From Halomonas sp. (GTDB lineage Bacteria > Pseudomonadota > Gammaproteobacteria > Pseudomonadales > Halomonadaceae): 64,000 bases of DNA. The notes beneath the pieces are model-generated. The model had not been told where the DNA came from. It did no database searches and saw only the letters and a list, made by a program, of their open reading frames with translations. Each line of letters starts with the position of its first letter. The first letter of the stretch is position 1. This document shows, piece after piece, positions 8,598 through 17,348 of this stretch. A program made the position numbers and the translations under genes. The DNA lies in NCBI RefSeq assembly GCF_011050415.1, contig NZ_DRFS01000024.1:124001-188000 (forward strand), given 5' to 3'.

Positions 8598-10925
8598 ATG
8601 AACCAGCCAGAACACGTCAAGACAACGAACCAAACCCAGGGCATCGTCCGCGGCGGTGAAACCCTCAAGGCACACCGCGACCGGATCATGGCCGACACCC
8701 GGCAGTCACGGCACTACGCCGGCCTCGAGACCCTGGAACTGCGCGACAAGCACCCCATTCTCTACAACAAGCTGTTCTCCCGTCTGCGCGCCGGCGTCGT
8801 CGATGCGCGCGAGACGGCCAAGCGCATTGCCGCCTCGCCGATCGTCGAGCAGGAGGGCGAACTCTGTTTCACCCTCTACAACGCTGCAGGCGACTCCATC
8901 CTCACCTCTACCGGCATCATCATCCACGTCGGCACCATGGGCGCCGCGATCAAGTACATGATCGAGAACGACTGGGAGAGCAATCCGGGCGTCAACGACA
9001 AGGACATCTTCTGCAACAACGATTCGCTGATCGGTAACGTCCACCCCTGCGATATTCATACCATCGTGCCCATCTTTCACCAGGGGGAACTGATCGGCTG
9101 GGTCGGCGGCGTCACCCACGTCATCGACACGGGCGCCGTCGGGCCGGGCTCGATGGCCACCGGCCAGGTGCAGCGCTTCGGCGATGGCTACTCCATCACC
9201 TGCCGCAAGGTCGGTGCCGACGACACGCTGTTCCGCGACTGGCTGCACGAGAGTCAGCGCATGGTGCGCACCACACGCTACTGGATGCTCGACGAGCGCA
9301 CCCGGGTCGCCGGCTGTCACATGATTCGCCAGCTGGTCGAGGACGTGATCGCCGAGGAAGGGATCGATGCCTACTGGAAGTTCGCCTACGAGGCCGTCGA
9401 ACATGGTCGGATCGGCCTCCAGAATCGCATCAAGGCGATGACCATTCCCGGCAAGTATCGGCAGGTGGGCTTCGTCGACGTGCCCTACGATCACGAGGAC
9501 GTACGCGTGCCCTCGGACTTCGCCAAGGTCGATACCATCATGCACGCGCCATCGGAGATGACCATCCGCCCGGACGGCACCTGGAAGCTCGATTTCGAGG
9601 GTGCCAGCCGCTGGGGCTGGCATACCTACAACGCCCATCAGGTCAGCTTCACCTCGGGTATCTGGGTGATGATGACCCAGACCCTGATACCGTCGGAGAT
9701 GATCAACGATGGGGCCGCCTACGGCACCGAATTCCGGCTGCCCAAGGGCACCTGGATGAATCCGGACGACCGCCGCGTGGCGTTTTCCTACTCCTGGCAC
9801 TTCCTGGTGTCCAGTTGGACGGCACTGTGGCGCGGTCTCTCCCGCTCCTACTTCGGACGCGGCTATCTCGAGGAGGTCAATGCCGGCAATGCCAACACCT
9901 CCAACTGGCTGCAGGGCGGCGGCTTCAACCAGTACGACGAGATCCATGCGGTCAACAGCTTCGAATGCGCGGCCAATGGCATCGGCGCCTCGGCCTACGC
10001 CGATGGCCTCAGCCATGCCGCGGCGATCTGGAACCCCGAAGGCGACATGGGCGACATGGAGATCTGGGAACTGGCCGAGCCGCTGATCTATCTCGGCCGT
10101 CAGATCAAGGCCAGCTCCGGTGGTTCCGGCAAGTATCGCGGCGGCTGCGGCTGGGAGAGCCTGCGCCTGGTATGGAACGCCAAGGATTGGAGCATGTTCT
10201 TCATGGGCAACGGCCACATCAGCTCCGACTGGGGCCTGATGGGGGGCTATCCGGCCGCCTCCGGCTACCGCTTCGCCGCCCATGACACCAACCTCGAGCA
10301 ACTGATTGCCGAGGGCAAGCCGATCCCGCTCGGCGGCGACATCGACCCGGGCAATCCCGTCTACGAAAGCCTGATTCCCGATGCCAAGATCAAGCGCGAC
10401 AAGCAGGCGATCACCACCGAGGAGATGTACAAGGACTACGACCTCTACCTCAACACCATGAAGGGTGGCCCCGGTTTCGGCGATCCGCTGGATCGCGACC
10501 CACACAGCGTGGTTGCCGATCTCGAGGGCGGCTACGTATTGCCACGCTTCGCCGATTCCATCTACGGCGTGGTCGTCAGGGAAAACAGCGACGGTTTCTA
10601 CACCCTGGACGAGGCGGCCACCACCGCCCGCCGCCAGGAGATCCGCAAGCAGCGACTGGAACGCGCCGTGCCGACCCGCGAGTGGATGGCCCATGAGCGG
10701 CAGAAAATCATCGACAAACGGGCCTCGACCCAAGTCCAGCAGATGTTTGCCGCCTCGTTCAAGCTGGGACCACGTTTCTACGCCGACTTCAAGGCGTTCT
10801 GGGAATTGCCGGACGAGTGGGAACTGAACGAGGAGGAGATCGGTATCCCCCACTACGGCTCACGCTACCACATGGACCTCTCCGAGCTGCCGGATGTACA
10901 TACCGTGCAGTTCGTCGAGGAGTAA
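8598..10925 (+). CDS. acxB: Acetone carboxylase alpha subunit (HyuB-like)
   Basis: This 775-residue subunit belongs to the hydantoinase B/oxoprolinase family. In acetone carboxylase this chain carries the metal-dependent carboxylation site that joins activated acetone and CO2. Recognisable stretches include HVGTMGAAIKYM, NDSLIGNVHPCDIHT, GGVTHVIDTGAVGPGS and, near the C-terminus, TMKGGPGFGDPLDRDP. The length agrees with known alpha subunits (about 770-780 residues). The ATG at 8598 has AAGGAG upstream; the longer frame from 8565 lacks support. It follows acxA by 56 bp and precedes acxC by 41 bp, each gene with its own strong ribosome site. GC-rich codon use is shared with acxA and acxC. Confidence 0.9.
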   Translation: MNQPEHVKTTNQTQGIVRGGETLKAHRDRIMADTRQSRHYAGLETLELRDKHPILYNKLFSRLRAGVVDARETAKRIAASPIVEQEGELCFTLYNAAGDSILTSTGIIIHVGTMGAAIKYMIENDWESNPGVNDKDIFCNNDSLIGNVHPCDIHTIVPIFHQGELIGWVGGVTHVIDTGAVGPGSMATGQVQRFGDGYSITCRKVGADDTLFRDWLHESQRMVRTTRYWMLDERTRVAGCHMIRQLVEDVIAEEGIDAYWKFAYEAVEHGRIGLQNRIKAMTIPGKYRQVGFVDVPYDHEDVRVPSDFAKVDTIMHAPSEMTIRPDGTWKLDFEGASRWGWHTYNAHQVSFTSGIWVMMTQTLIPSEMINDGAAYGTEFRLPKGTWMNPDDRRVAFSYSWHFLVSSWTALWRGLSRSYFGRGYLEEVNAGNANTSNWLQGGGFNQYDEIHAVNSFECAANGIGASAYADGLSHAAAIWNPEGDMGDMEIWELAEPLIYLGRQIKASSGGSGKYRGGCGWESLRLVWNAKDWSMFFMGNGHISSDWGLMGGYPAASGYRFAAHDTNLEQLIAEGKPIPLGGDIDPGNPVYESLIPDAKIKRDKQAITTEEMYKDYDLYLNTMKGGPGFGDPLDRDPHSVVADLEGGYVLPRFADSIYGVVVRENSDGFYTLDEAATTARRQEIRKQRLERAVPTREWMAHERQKIIDKRASTQVQQMFAASFKLGPRFYADFKAFWELPDEWELNEEEIGIPHYGSRYHMDLSELPDVHTVQFVEE

Positions 10926-10966
10926 ACCGGCCGAGTCCGCCACCACCATTCCGTAAGGAGTTCAAG

Positions 10967-11467
10967 ATGTCTTACCCACGCAACAAGATCGCCGATCTCG
11001 TCGACGGCACCATCGACCGCGATACGCTACACCGGATGCAGTCGACCCCGAAGGATCCAGAACGCTTCGAAACCTACCGCGCCATCCTGCAGGAACGCGT
11101 GCCCTGGGAGGATCACATTATCCTGCCGCTAGGCCCCAAGCTGTACATCGTGCAGGAAAAAGACACCCACCACTGGGTGGTCAAGTCCGAGGCTGGCCAT
11201 GTGTTCTGCGACTATCGCGAGAACTGGAAACTGCACGCCGTCGTCCATGTGCGCGATACCCAGGAGGCGCTCGACGAGGTCTACCCGAAGCTGATGGCGC
11301 CCAGCGCCGGTTGGCAAACCATCCGCGAGTACTACTGCCCGCTGAGCGGCGACCTGCTCGACGTCGAGGCCCCCACCGAGTGGTACCCGGTGATCCACGA
11401 CTTCGAGCCGGATATCGAAGCTTTCTACGAGCAGTGGGTGGGGTTACCTGTGCCGGAGCGAGCATAG
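10967..11467 (+). CDS. acxC: Acetone carboxylase gamma subunit
   Basis: This 166-residue small subunit is recognised by DLVDGTIDRDTLHRM, STPKDPERF, ILPLGPKLYIVQ and the ending APTEWYPVIHDF...LPVPERA, all typical of acetone carboxylase gamma. The start at 10967 is fixed by TAAGGAG just upstream; the frame is open from 10817 inside acxB but that part looks like shadow sequence. The two regions that in better known gamma subunits carry paired cysteines each hold only one here: SEAGHVFC ends at Cys81 and CPLSG begins at Cys124. Any structural zinc site is therefore altered or absent. The family comparison is from memory. A terminator hairpin follows at 11540. Confidence 0.88.
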   Translation: MSYPRNKIADLVDGTIDRDTLHRMQSTPKDPERFETYRAILQERVPWEDHIILPLGPKLYIVQEKDTHHWVVKSEAGHVFCDYRENWKLHAVVHVRDTQEALDEVYPKLMAPSAGWQTIREYYCPLSGDLLDVEAPTEWYPVIHDFEPDIEAFYEQWVGLPVPERA

Positions 11468-11539
11468 ACCCGCGCATGGACCGCTGAAACGGATCGCCGA
11501 AGACCGTTGAAGCGGTAACCTTCGATTCGACACCAGGAG

Positions 11540-11574
11540 GGGCTGACATGGCGTAAGGCCCATGTCAGCCCTTT
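11540..11574 (+). terminator. Terminator after the acx operon
   Basis: GGGCTGACATGG (11540-11551) pairs perfectly with CCATGTCAGCCC (11560-11571) around an eight-base loop and is followed by a short run of three T. It lies 72 bp after the acxC stop. The stem is strong but the T tract is brief, so termination may be partial. Confidence 0.65.
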
Positions 11575-11597
11575 GAGTAGTCAACGGCAGCGCCTCG

Positions 11598-11894
11598 TTA
11601 TGTTCGCTGCTTCCAACGTTGAGGGTCACGGCTACCGTGCATGACTGCCACTATGACAATAAAATCTGGTTCGATACGGTAGAACACGCCGAAAGGAAAA
11701 CGGTTAATAAGTGCACGGCGCGTGTCCCGGTGCACAATTGGATAAAGTCTTGGCTCCTCGGCGATTTGCTCAAAGGATTTAACAACTTCATCAAGGAACG
11801 CCTGCCCCAATCCAGGTCTTTGCTGGGTATACCAAGCTGCTGCATCTTCAATATCTTGCTCAGCTTCAGGACGAATATAGACACGATGGCTCAT
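11598..11894 (-). CDS. ParE/RelE-family toxin of a type II toxin-antitoxin module
   Basis: This 98-residue basic protein has the RelE/ParE fold pattern: an N-terminal VYIRPEAEQDIEDAAAWY, an ALINRFPFGVFYRI core strand and a C-terminal VMHGSRDPQRW. It should act in the cytoplasm, either on gyrase (ParE) or on translating messenger (RelE). The HGSRDP ending is more common in ParE-like members. The gene starts with ATG at 11894 and overlaps the antitoxin stop by four bases (ATGA), the usual coupled arrangement. It sits between the acx operon and the arginine operon, convergent to acxC. Confidence 0.85.
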   Translation of the reverse strand: MSHRVYIRPEAEQDIEDAAAWYTQQRPGLGQAFLDEVVKSFEQIAEEPRLYPIVHRDTRRALINRFPFGVFYRIEPDFIVIVAVMHGSRDPQRWKQRT

Positions 11895-12103
11895 AACCGC
11901 TTGCGAATGTCTGCGACAACATCTTCTGCGGGGCGGCCCGGATCACGGTCGAGTTCGTAAGCCTCCAAGCGGCGATCTAGTTCATGCCGCTGCGCCTCAG
12001 AGAGGGGAAGCGCACTTTGGTCGGCCGCGATACTGTCCCAGAGTTCTTCGACCAAGTGAAGGCGCTGCTCCACTGGAAGATCATGTAATGTCGATGTGTT
12101 CAT
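11891..12103 (-). CDS. Antitoxin of the ParE-type module (addiction module component family)
   Basis: This 70-residue protein contains LPVEQRLHLVEELWDSIAAD and LSEAQRHELDRRLEAYE, with a proline-glycine stretch (DPGRPAEDV) and a helical C-terminus. This is the pattern of short antitoxins of the putative addiction module component family, which neutralise RelE/ParE toxins and repress their own operon. The ATG at 12103 is preceded by GAGGTGG. A longer frame to 12175 exists but has no ribosome site. It comes first in the operon and overlaps the toxin by four bases. Confidence 0.82.
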   Translation of the reverse strand: MNTSTLHDLPVEQRLHLVEELWDSIAADQSALPLSEAQRHELDRRLEAYELDRDPGRPAEDVVADIRKRL

Positions 12104-12290
12104 AGCCACCTCATAAAGTTCGATATTATCCGAAATCGCTCCCCAAATATAACCATTGCGATTGCCACATTTCATGGCCCCATCTTGAACGCAATGAATG
12201 GATAGAAGCCAATATAGCAGGCTATTACAGCGACTACCGTCCTTTAGCGTTTATCTTCGAGCGATGTATCGGCTCCCCCCCTATACGATT

Positions 12291-12321
12291 AACACCAAGG
12301 CATGGCCTTGGTGTTTTATTT
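12291..12321. terminator. Terminator-like hairpin downstream of astB
   Basis: AACACCAAGGC (12291-12301) and GCCTTGGTGTT (12305-12315) form an 11-bp perfect stem with a three-base loop. The T-rich tail (TTATTTT) is on the plus strand. On the minus strand, where astB ends at 12340, the stem is followed by AATCG. It most likely ends the ast operon, or blocks plus-strand read-through into it. The same arm sequence ACACCAAG/CTTGGTGT occurs in the hairpin at 18664-18688 at the other end of the operon. Confidence 0.55.
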
Positions 12322-12339
12322 TACTACTTAACGAATCCC

Positions 12340-13707
12340 CTACCCCAACTGAAACGGGTAAACCGGCCCGATCTTTAACAACTGCGTCAGTTCATCCAGC
12401 GCGGTGAGGGACTCTTCTGCCAGCTGCGGGTCGGCCAAATCATCCGGGGCGAGGCGGTCGCGGTAGTGGCGCTCCACCCAGGCGGTGAGGTCATCGTAAA
12501 GCGCATCAGTGAGCAGCACGCGGCCGGTTAGCGCTGCTCGCTCTGCCTCGGAAAGAACCACGCGCAGGCGCAGGCAAGCGGGGCCGCCGCCGTTGCGCAT
12601 GCTCTGCTTAACGTCTTTAACGATCACTTCGCTGATGGGGTTATTGCCTGCTAGCAGGTGATTTTGGATGGTGTTCCATACTGCTTCGCGCTCCTGGCAT
12701 TCGCCGGGGACCACAAGCGTCATGGTGCCATCCGGATTGGAGAGCAGCTGCGAGTTGAACAGGTACGAGGCTACCGCATCTTCCAGGCTCACTGCCTCAA
12801 GGGGCACCCGCACCGGAATAAGTGGCGTACTCATTTTAGCACGCAGCGCATCCAGGGTGCCCTCTTCGTCCAGAAAGGCCATTTCGTGGTAGAGCAGCAC
12901 AGGGCCGTTGCCCACTGCAATGACATCGTTATGGAAGACGCCCGCGTCGATAGCATCCGGGTGCTGCTGGGCAAATACCGTCTGCTCCTGTGTTAACCCG
13001 TGCTGGCGGGCCACCGCCTGGCTGGCTTCCAGGGTTTGCCGGGCGGGGTAGCGCTGGGGTTCGCGATCGCCGCTATGCACGTCACCAAACGCTTGGCGGC
13101 CATATACGAACAGGTGAACGCCCGGCTCGCCGTACTCACCACATAAACGGGTGTGATTAGCCGCCCCTTCGTCAGAAAAGGCAGGCGTTGCAGGCAGCAC
13201 CGGGTGGTGGGCGAAGTGCTGTTCGTCGCGGAAAATTGCCTGCAGCACGTGACCGGTGGTTTGCGGTTCTAAATAGCGGTGAAAGCTGGACTGTAGATTC
13301 GCTGGCGTGAAATGTACCCGACTATCCGGTACATCCATGCTGGGCGTCATCGTGCCCGCGTTAGCCGTCCACATACTGGACGCCGAGCAGACTGCTCGCA
13401 GTAGTTGAGGGGCCTCTTTGGCGGCGCGGGCCAGAACGTCGCTATTGCTGCCGCTAAAGCCTAAATCACGCAGTGCGCCAATATCGGGGCGCTGCTGGGG
13501 TGGCAGCACCCCTTGGGCATAGCCCGCGTCCATCAACGACTTCATCTTGAGAAGACCCTGCAACGCGCCCTCTTTGGGGTTGGAGACCAGGCCGCCGTGG
13601 CTCATAGACGCCACATTACCTACCGCCAGCCCGGAGTAGTTATGGGTTGGGCCGACTAAGCCATCAAAATTGACTTCCCTGGCGCTGCTGATGTCGGCGG
13701 CACTCAT
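12340..13707 (-). CDS. astB: N-succinylarginine dihydrolase
   Basis: This 455-residue enzyme performs the second step of the arginine succinyltransferase pathway: N2-succinylarginine to N2-succinylornithine, releasing two ammonia and CO2. Marks of the family are [20 protein letters not shown] at the start, [12 protein letters not shown] in the middle, and [15 protein letters not shown] near the C-terminus, where the cysteine is the likely nucleophile. The length is standard. The start overlaps the astD stop by four bases, so translation is coupled. It is the last gene of the operon here; astE, which often follows, is not present between it and the toxin-antitoxin pair. Confidence 0.95.
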   Translation of the reverse strand: MSAADISSAREVNFDGLVGPTHNYSGLAVGNVASMSHGGLVSNPKEGALQGLLKMKSLMDAGYAQGVLPPQQRPDIGALRDLGFSGSNSDVLARAAKEAPQLLRAVCSASSMWTANAGTMTPSMDVPDSRVHFTPANLQSSFHRYLEPQTTGHVLQAIFRDEQHFAHHPVLPATPAFSDEGAANHTRLCGEYGEPGVHLFVYGRQAFGDVHSGDREPQRYPARQTLEASQAVARQHGLTQEQTVFAQQHPDAIDAGVFHNDVIAVGNGPVLLYHEMAFLDEEGTLDALRAKMSTPLIPVRVPLEAVSLEDAVASYLFNSQLLSNPDGTMTLVVPGECQEREAVWNTIQNHLLAGNNPISEVIVKDVKQSMRNGGGPACLRLRVVLSEAERAALTGRVLLTDALYDDLTAWVERHYRDRLAPDDLADPQLAEESLTALDELTQLLKIGPVYPFQLG

Positions 13708-15176
13708 AGGCTCACTCCCGGCGGCAGGGTCTCGGGCATCTCCAGGCTGTCGGCTTCCATGGAGGCCACCGGGTAGGCGCAGTAGTCCGCCGCATAAAAC
13801 GCGCTGGGACGGTGGTTGCCGCTGTCACCCACACCACCAAAAGGTGCATCGCCGGAGGCACCGGTGGTTTGGCGGTTCCAGTTGACGATTCCGGCACGAA
13901 TACGCAGCAGGAAGTCATCCCAATCGGCTTGTTCGCCCCCAATCAGCCCGGCAGAAAGCCCGTAACGGGTATTGTTGGCAAGCTGTAGCGCTTCATCCCA
14001 ATCGCGATAGCGGTGGATTTTCAGCAGCGGGCCGAAGTGCTCCTCGTCGGGCACGTCAAGGCCGGTCACATCAATCAGCGCAGGGCTTAACAGGCTGGTG
14101 CCCTCTTGCAGGCGCTGCATGCGGTTGATCACCGTACCGCCCATGGCTTCAAGTTCATCTTGTGCTTTGAGTAAGCCGTCCGCCGCCGCTACGCTGACCA
14201 AACCACCATAAAACGGCGCAGGATTCTCTTTGAACTGGCCCGCCACGTGCAGCTTAGTGATCGCCTCTGAAAGCGCATCGATTAAGCGATCACCGACGGC
14301 ACCTTCTGGCACCATTAAGCGCCGGGCGCAGGTGCAGCGCTGGCCGCCAGATAGAAACGCCGACTGCAAAATAGTCAGCACGGCTGCGCGCTCGTCATCG
14401 ACATCCTTGACTACCAGCGGGTTGTTGCCGCCCAGCTCAAGCGCCAGGATTTTATCCAGTTGACCGGCGAACTGCTGATGCAGCATTCCACCTACTTTGG
14501 CGCTGCCGGTAAACAATAAACCATCAATATCAGGATCGGCTGCCAGCGCTTGGCCTACCGGCACGCCACCCTGAACAAGGTTAATCACGCCTTCTGGAAG
14601 CCCGGCTTCCAGCCAGCACTGTAGCGTTAAATCAGCGGTAAGCGGGGTTTGATCACTGGGTTTAAAGACCACGCAGTTACCCGCCAACAGCGCAGGCACC
14701 ATGTGGCCGTTAGGCAAGTGGCCGGGGAAGTTATAGGGGCCAAATACCGCCATTACGCCGTGGGGGCGATGGCGCAGCACCGCTTTTGCACTGCCAACGA
14801 CTTTTTCCCGCTCGCCGGTACGCTCGTTATACGCCTTAATAGAGAGCGCCACCTTGCCCACCATAGCCCCCGCTTCAGTGCGCGCTTCCCAAAGCGGCTT
14901 GCCGGTTTCTGAGGCGATTGCCACGGCCAGCGCTTCACTGCGTGTTTTAAGCACCTCTGCAAAACGCTCGACTAGCGCCTGGCGCTCGGCAAAGGGTGTG
15001 CGTGCCCAGCTGGGGAAGGCGCTGCGGGCAGCCTTTACCGCAGCTTTGACCTGGTCAGCACTGGCGGTCGCGGCTTGCCATAACGGTTGGCCAGAAACGG
15101 GATCGTGCTTGCTCAACGGCTCGGCGTCGCCTGTGACCCAGGCGCCATTGATCAGTTGCTGCTGTTGGGCGTGCAT
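13704..15176 (-). CDS. astD: Succinylglutamate-semialdehyde dehydrogenase
   Basis: This 490-residue NAD-dependent aldehyde dehydrogenase converts N-succinylglutamate semialdehyde to N-succinylglutamate. It carries [12 protein letters not shown], the glutamate region [13 protein letters not shown] and the catalytic cysteine in [31 protein letters not shown] near the C-terminus is characteristic of AstD rather than other aldehyde dehydrogenases. It lies 22 bp after aruG and overlaps astB by four bases. AGGAG lies about 9 bases upstream of the ATG at 15176. Confidence 0.95.
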   Translation of the reverse strand: MHAQQQQLINGAWVTGDAEPLSKHDPVSGQPLWQAATASADQVKAAVKAARSAFPSWARTPFAERQALVERFAEVLKTRSEALAVAIASETGKPLWEARTEAGAMVGKVALSIKAYNERTGEREKVVGSAKAVLRHRPHGVMAVFGPYNFPGHLPNGHMVPALLAGNCVVFKPSDQTPLTADLTLQCWLEAGLPEGVINLVQGGVPVGQALAADPDIDGLLFTGSAKVGGMLHQQFAGQLDKILALELGGNNPLVVKDVDDERAAVLTILQSAFLSGGQRCTCARRLMVPEGAVGDRLIDALSEAITKLHVAGQFKENPAPFYGGLVSVAAADGLLKAQDELEAMGGTVINRMQRLQEGTSLLSPALIDVTGLDVPDEEHFGPLLKIHRYRDWDEALQLANNTRYGLSAGLIGGEQADWDDFLLRIRAGIVNWNRQTTGASGDAPFGGVGDSGNHRPSAFYAADYCAYPVASMEADSLEMPETLPPGVSL

Positions 15177-15198
15177 AAAACTCTCCTGTAAACGTCGC

Positions 15199-16230
15199 CT
15201 AGGTTTCGAGTAGCCGTAGGGTATCTCCGGTGGTAACGCCTAAGCGCTGCGCTTCTTGTTCGCTAAGCACGATAGTGTTGTCTTCGCTGGGCGCGCGGCC
15301 TACCCAACTGGCAGTAAAGCTCAGCATATCGGTGGTGGCGGCCAGCCAGCGGCTAACGCTCTCTTCCGAAGCACTCTTGGATACTTCGACTTGGCAGAGC
15401 CGTGAGTTGCGAATTGCCCGTACATCGTCAATGTAGGCTTCCACCGTCGGGCCACCATCAAAAATATCGATATAGCCTTCCCAGCGCAGTCCCTCTTTTT
15501 TAAGCATCTCCAGCGCTGGGCGGGTATGACGATGCACCTGACCAATGCAGGCCCGCGCTTCTTCAGCCATAAAGGTGGTGTAGATAGGGAACTTAGGCAT
15601 CAGCTCGCCGATAAAGCTCTTCTGCCCCAGGCCGGTAAGCCGGTCGGCTTCGCTGAAATCCATAGGGAAGAAGTGTTTACCCAGACTCTCCCAGAAAGGG
15701 CTGGTGTTGTTTTCATCGAAAACCCCACGCATTTCCGCCAGTACTTTATCGGGGAAGCGGTCGCGGAACTGGGCGATAAACAGCCAGCGTGCTTTGGAGA
15801 GCAGCGCGCCGTTGCGCAAATGCTTATTGGCTTCACCTCGGTATTCCGGGCGCAGAAACAGCGAGCACACTTCAGCGTCGCCGGTGTGGTCAGAGCTCAA
15901 AAACAGCGTGTCGATGGTGCGGTGCAAATCCAGCTGTACCGACGAGTGGGCTAAGGTGCCCAAGCGGTAGTTGTAGAACGGCACTTCGCGCCCCACCTGG
16001 CCCTCAATAGCGCAACAACCAGCGAGTTCGCCGCTTGCTTCATCTTCCAGTACAAAGAAGTAGAGCCGATCATCCACCGGAGTGCGCTCTTCAAAGGCGC
16101 TGGCGGCCGCTTCAATCTTACCGGCGAGAAACTCGCGATTATCCGGCAGCGAGGTAAAGCCAACGCCCGCCTGCTGCGCAAGCGCCTGAAGCCCATCCAG
16201 ATCATCACGGGCAATGGGTCGAATGCGCAT
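15199..16230 (-). CDS. aruG: Arginine N-succinyltransferase, beta-type subunit
   Basis: This 343-residue AstA-family protein has an N-terminal GNAT-like half (RIRPIARDDLDGLQALAQQAGVG) and the family stretches CSLFLRPEYRGEANKHLRNG, FIGELMPKFPIYTTF and IFDGGPTVEAYIDDVRAI. AstA transfers the succinyl group of succinyl-CoA to arginine, the first step. Two AstA homologues stand in tandem here, as in Pseudomonas, where AruF and AruG form a heteromer. The order C-F-G-D-B makes this one AruG. Start and stop of the neighbours touch: the aruF stop overlaps this start by one base. Confidence 0.9.
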   Translation of the reverse strand: MRIRPIARDDLDGLQALAQQAGVGFTSLPDNREFLAGKIEAAASAFEERTPVDDRLYFFVLEDEASGELAGCCAIEGQVGREVPFYNYRLGTLAHSSVQLDLHRTIDTLFLSSDHTGDAEVCSLFLRPEYRGEANKHLRNGALLSKARWLFIAQFRDRFPDKVLAEMRGVFDENNTSPFWESLGKHFFPMDFSEADRLTGLGQKSFIGELMPKFPIYTTFMAEEARACIGQVHRHTRPALEMLKKEGLRWEGYIDIFDGGPTVEAYIDDVRAIRNSRLCQVEVSKSASEESVSRWLAATTDMLSFTASWVGRAPSEDNTIVLSEQEAQRLGVTTGDTLRLLET

Positions 16231-17348
16231 TACATTTCTCCTTCATCGAGCGCGTCTACCACGGTGGGTAGCGTCAGCGGCGCAGCAAGCACCGCTCGCC
16301 CTTCCGTGACACCCAGCCGCTCAGCATGCTCCGCTGAGAGCATCAACTGGCCCGTGGGTGACAGCGCGTAGCGGGCGACGATGCAACGAAACTCGCCCAG
16401 CTTTTGATTGGCAACCAGCGCGGGTTCAGCATCCGGCAAAGCGTGTTCAGGGCGAATACGCACCGGGTGCCAGGCAGCACTGCGGAAGGTTTCCAACCGC
16501 TCGCGCTCGGCTTTGACAATCGGCCCGGCGTCGAAAATATCCACATGGCGCGAACGCACGAAGCCCTCCGCCAGCATCTCCTCCAACGCCTCTTCATGAG
16601 CAGGGTGCTCACGACCTATCGCCGCCCGCGCCTGGGGTGTTAGCAGCGGCAAATAGAGCGGGAACTGGGGCATTACTTCGGCGATAAAGCTTTTCGAGCG
16701 CACCCCGGCAATGTGGTTAATATCCTGGAAACTGCGGGCGAAAAAGTGCCGCCCCACGCTTTCCCAGAACGGCGACTCATTGCGAGCATCCAAGTAGCCG
16801 GGAAACGCCACCGCCAGAATACGCGAAAACCGCTCGGGGTACTGGGCGATAAACATCAACCGCGCCCGGCGCAGCAGGCTCTCCGCGCTGGTGCCTTTAT
16901 AACGCGGGTTAAGCGAAAAGGCGCACAGCAGGGTAGCGTCAGAAACTTCATGGGAGAGCGCTAGCGTCTGCACTTCACGACGTACGTTCAACTGCTGGGA
17001 GGCGTGAATCAGCGTTTCCTGGCGGTAGGTGTAGTAGGCCTCATTGGCACCCGCCTGGGCACGTATGGTGGCGGTACCGAGCACTTCCTCGCGTGTGTCA
17101 TCGGCGAGAACAAACGTATAGTGCTCGTTTTCTGGAAACTCGACATCGCCGTTAAAGGCGTCTTGAGAGCGCGCAATGCGCTCCTGAAGCCGCTCACGGT
17201 TAGCAGGCAAGTTGGTCAACTTAGGTACTGCATGCTCGGCTAATTGCTCAAGCGCCGTGAGATCAGACGCTTTAACGGGTCGAACTACCAGCATCCTCGA
17301 CGCCCCCTCTTCAGTTAACACGACTGACGCAGCCTGTTGCTCACTCAT
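16230..17348 (-). CDS. aruF: Arginine N-succinyltransferase, alpha-type subunit
   Basis: This 372-residue paralogue of the next gene shows the same architecture: an N-terminal [20 protein letters not shown], a central [21 protein letters not shown] segment, [16 protein letters not shown] and [19 protein letters not shown]. It is more diverged from enteric AstA than the downstream copy. Together the two should form the heteromeric enzyme that succinylates arginine (and ornithine). It overlaps astC by four bases and aruG by one, giving tight translational coupling along the operon. Confidence 0.88.
   Translation of the reverse strand: MSEQQAASVVLTEEGASRMLVVRPVKASDLTALEQLAEHAVPKLTNLPANRERLQERIARSQDAFNGDVEFPENEHYTFVLADDTREEVLGTATIRAQAGANEAYYTYRQETLIHASQQLNVRREVQTLALSHEVSDATLLCAFSLNPRYKGTSAESLLRRARLMFIAQYPERFSRILAVAFPGYLDARNESPFWESVGRHFFARSFQDINHIAGVRSKSFIAEVMPQFPLYLPLLTPQARAAIGREHPAHEEALEEMLAEGFVRSRHVDIFDAGPIVKAERERLETFRSAAWHPVRIRPEHALPDAEPALVANQKLGEFRCIVARYALSPTGQLMLSAEHAERLGVTEGRAVLAAPLTLPTVVDALDEGEM

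Noticed and set aside
8706..10853. A 715-codon open frame on the minus strand opposite acxB
   Set aside because: It is a shadow of GC-rich coding sequence; it has no family pattern, and acxB on the other strand matches a known subunit over its whole length.
6388..10925. N-methylhydantoinase or 5-oxoprolinase instead of acetone carboxylase
   Set aside because: The third small gene is an acetone carboxylase gamma subunit, both large subunits have the lengths of the acetone enzyme, and the regulator is of AcoR/AcxR type.
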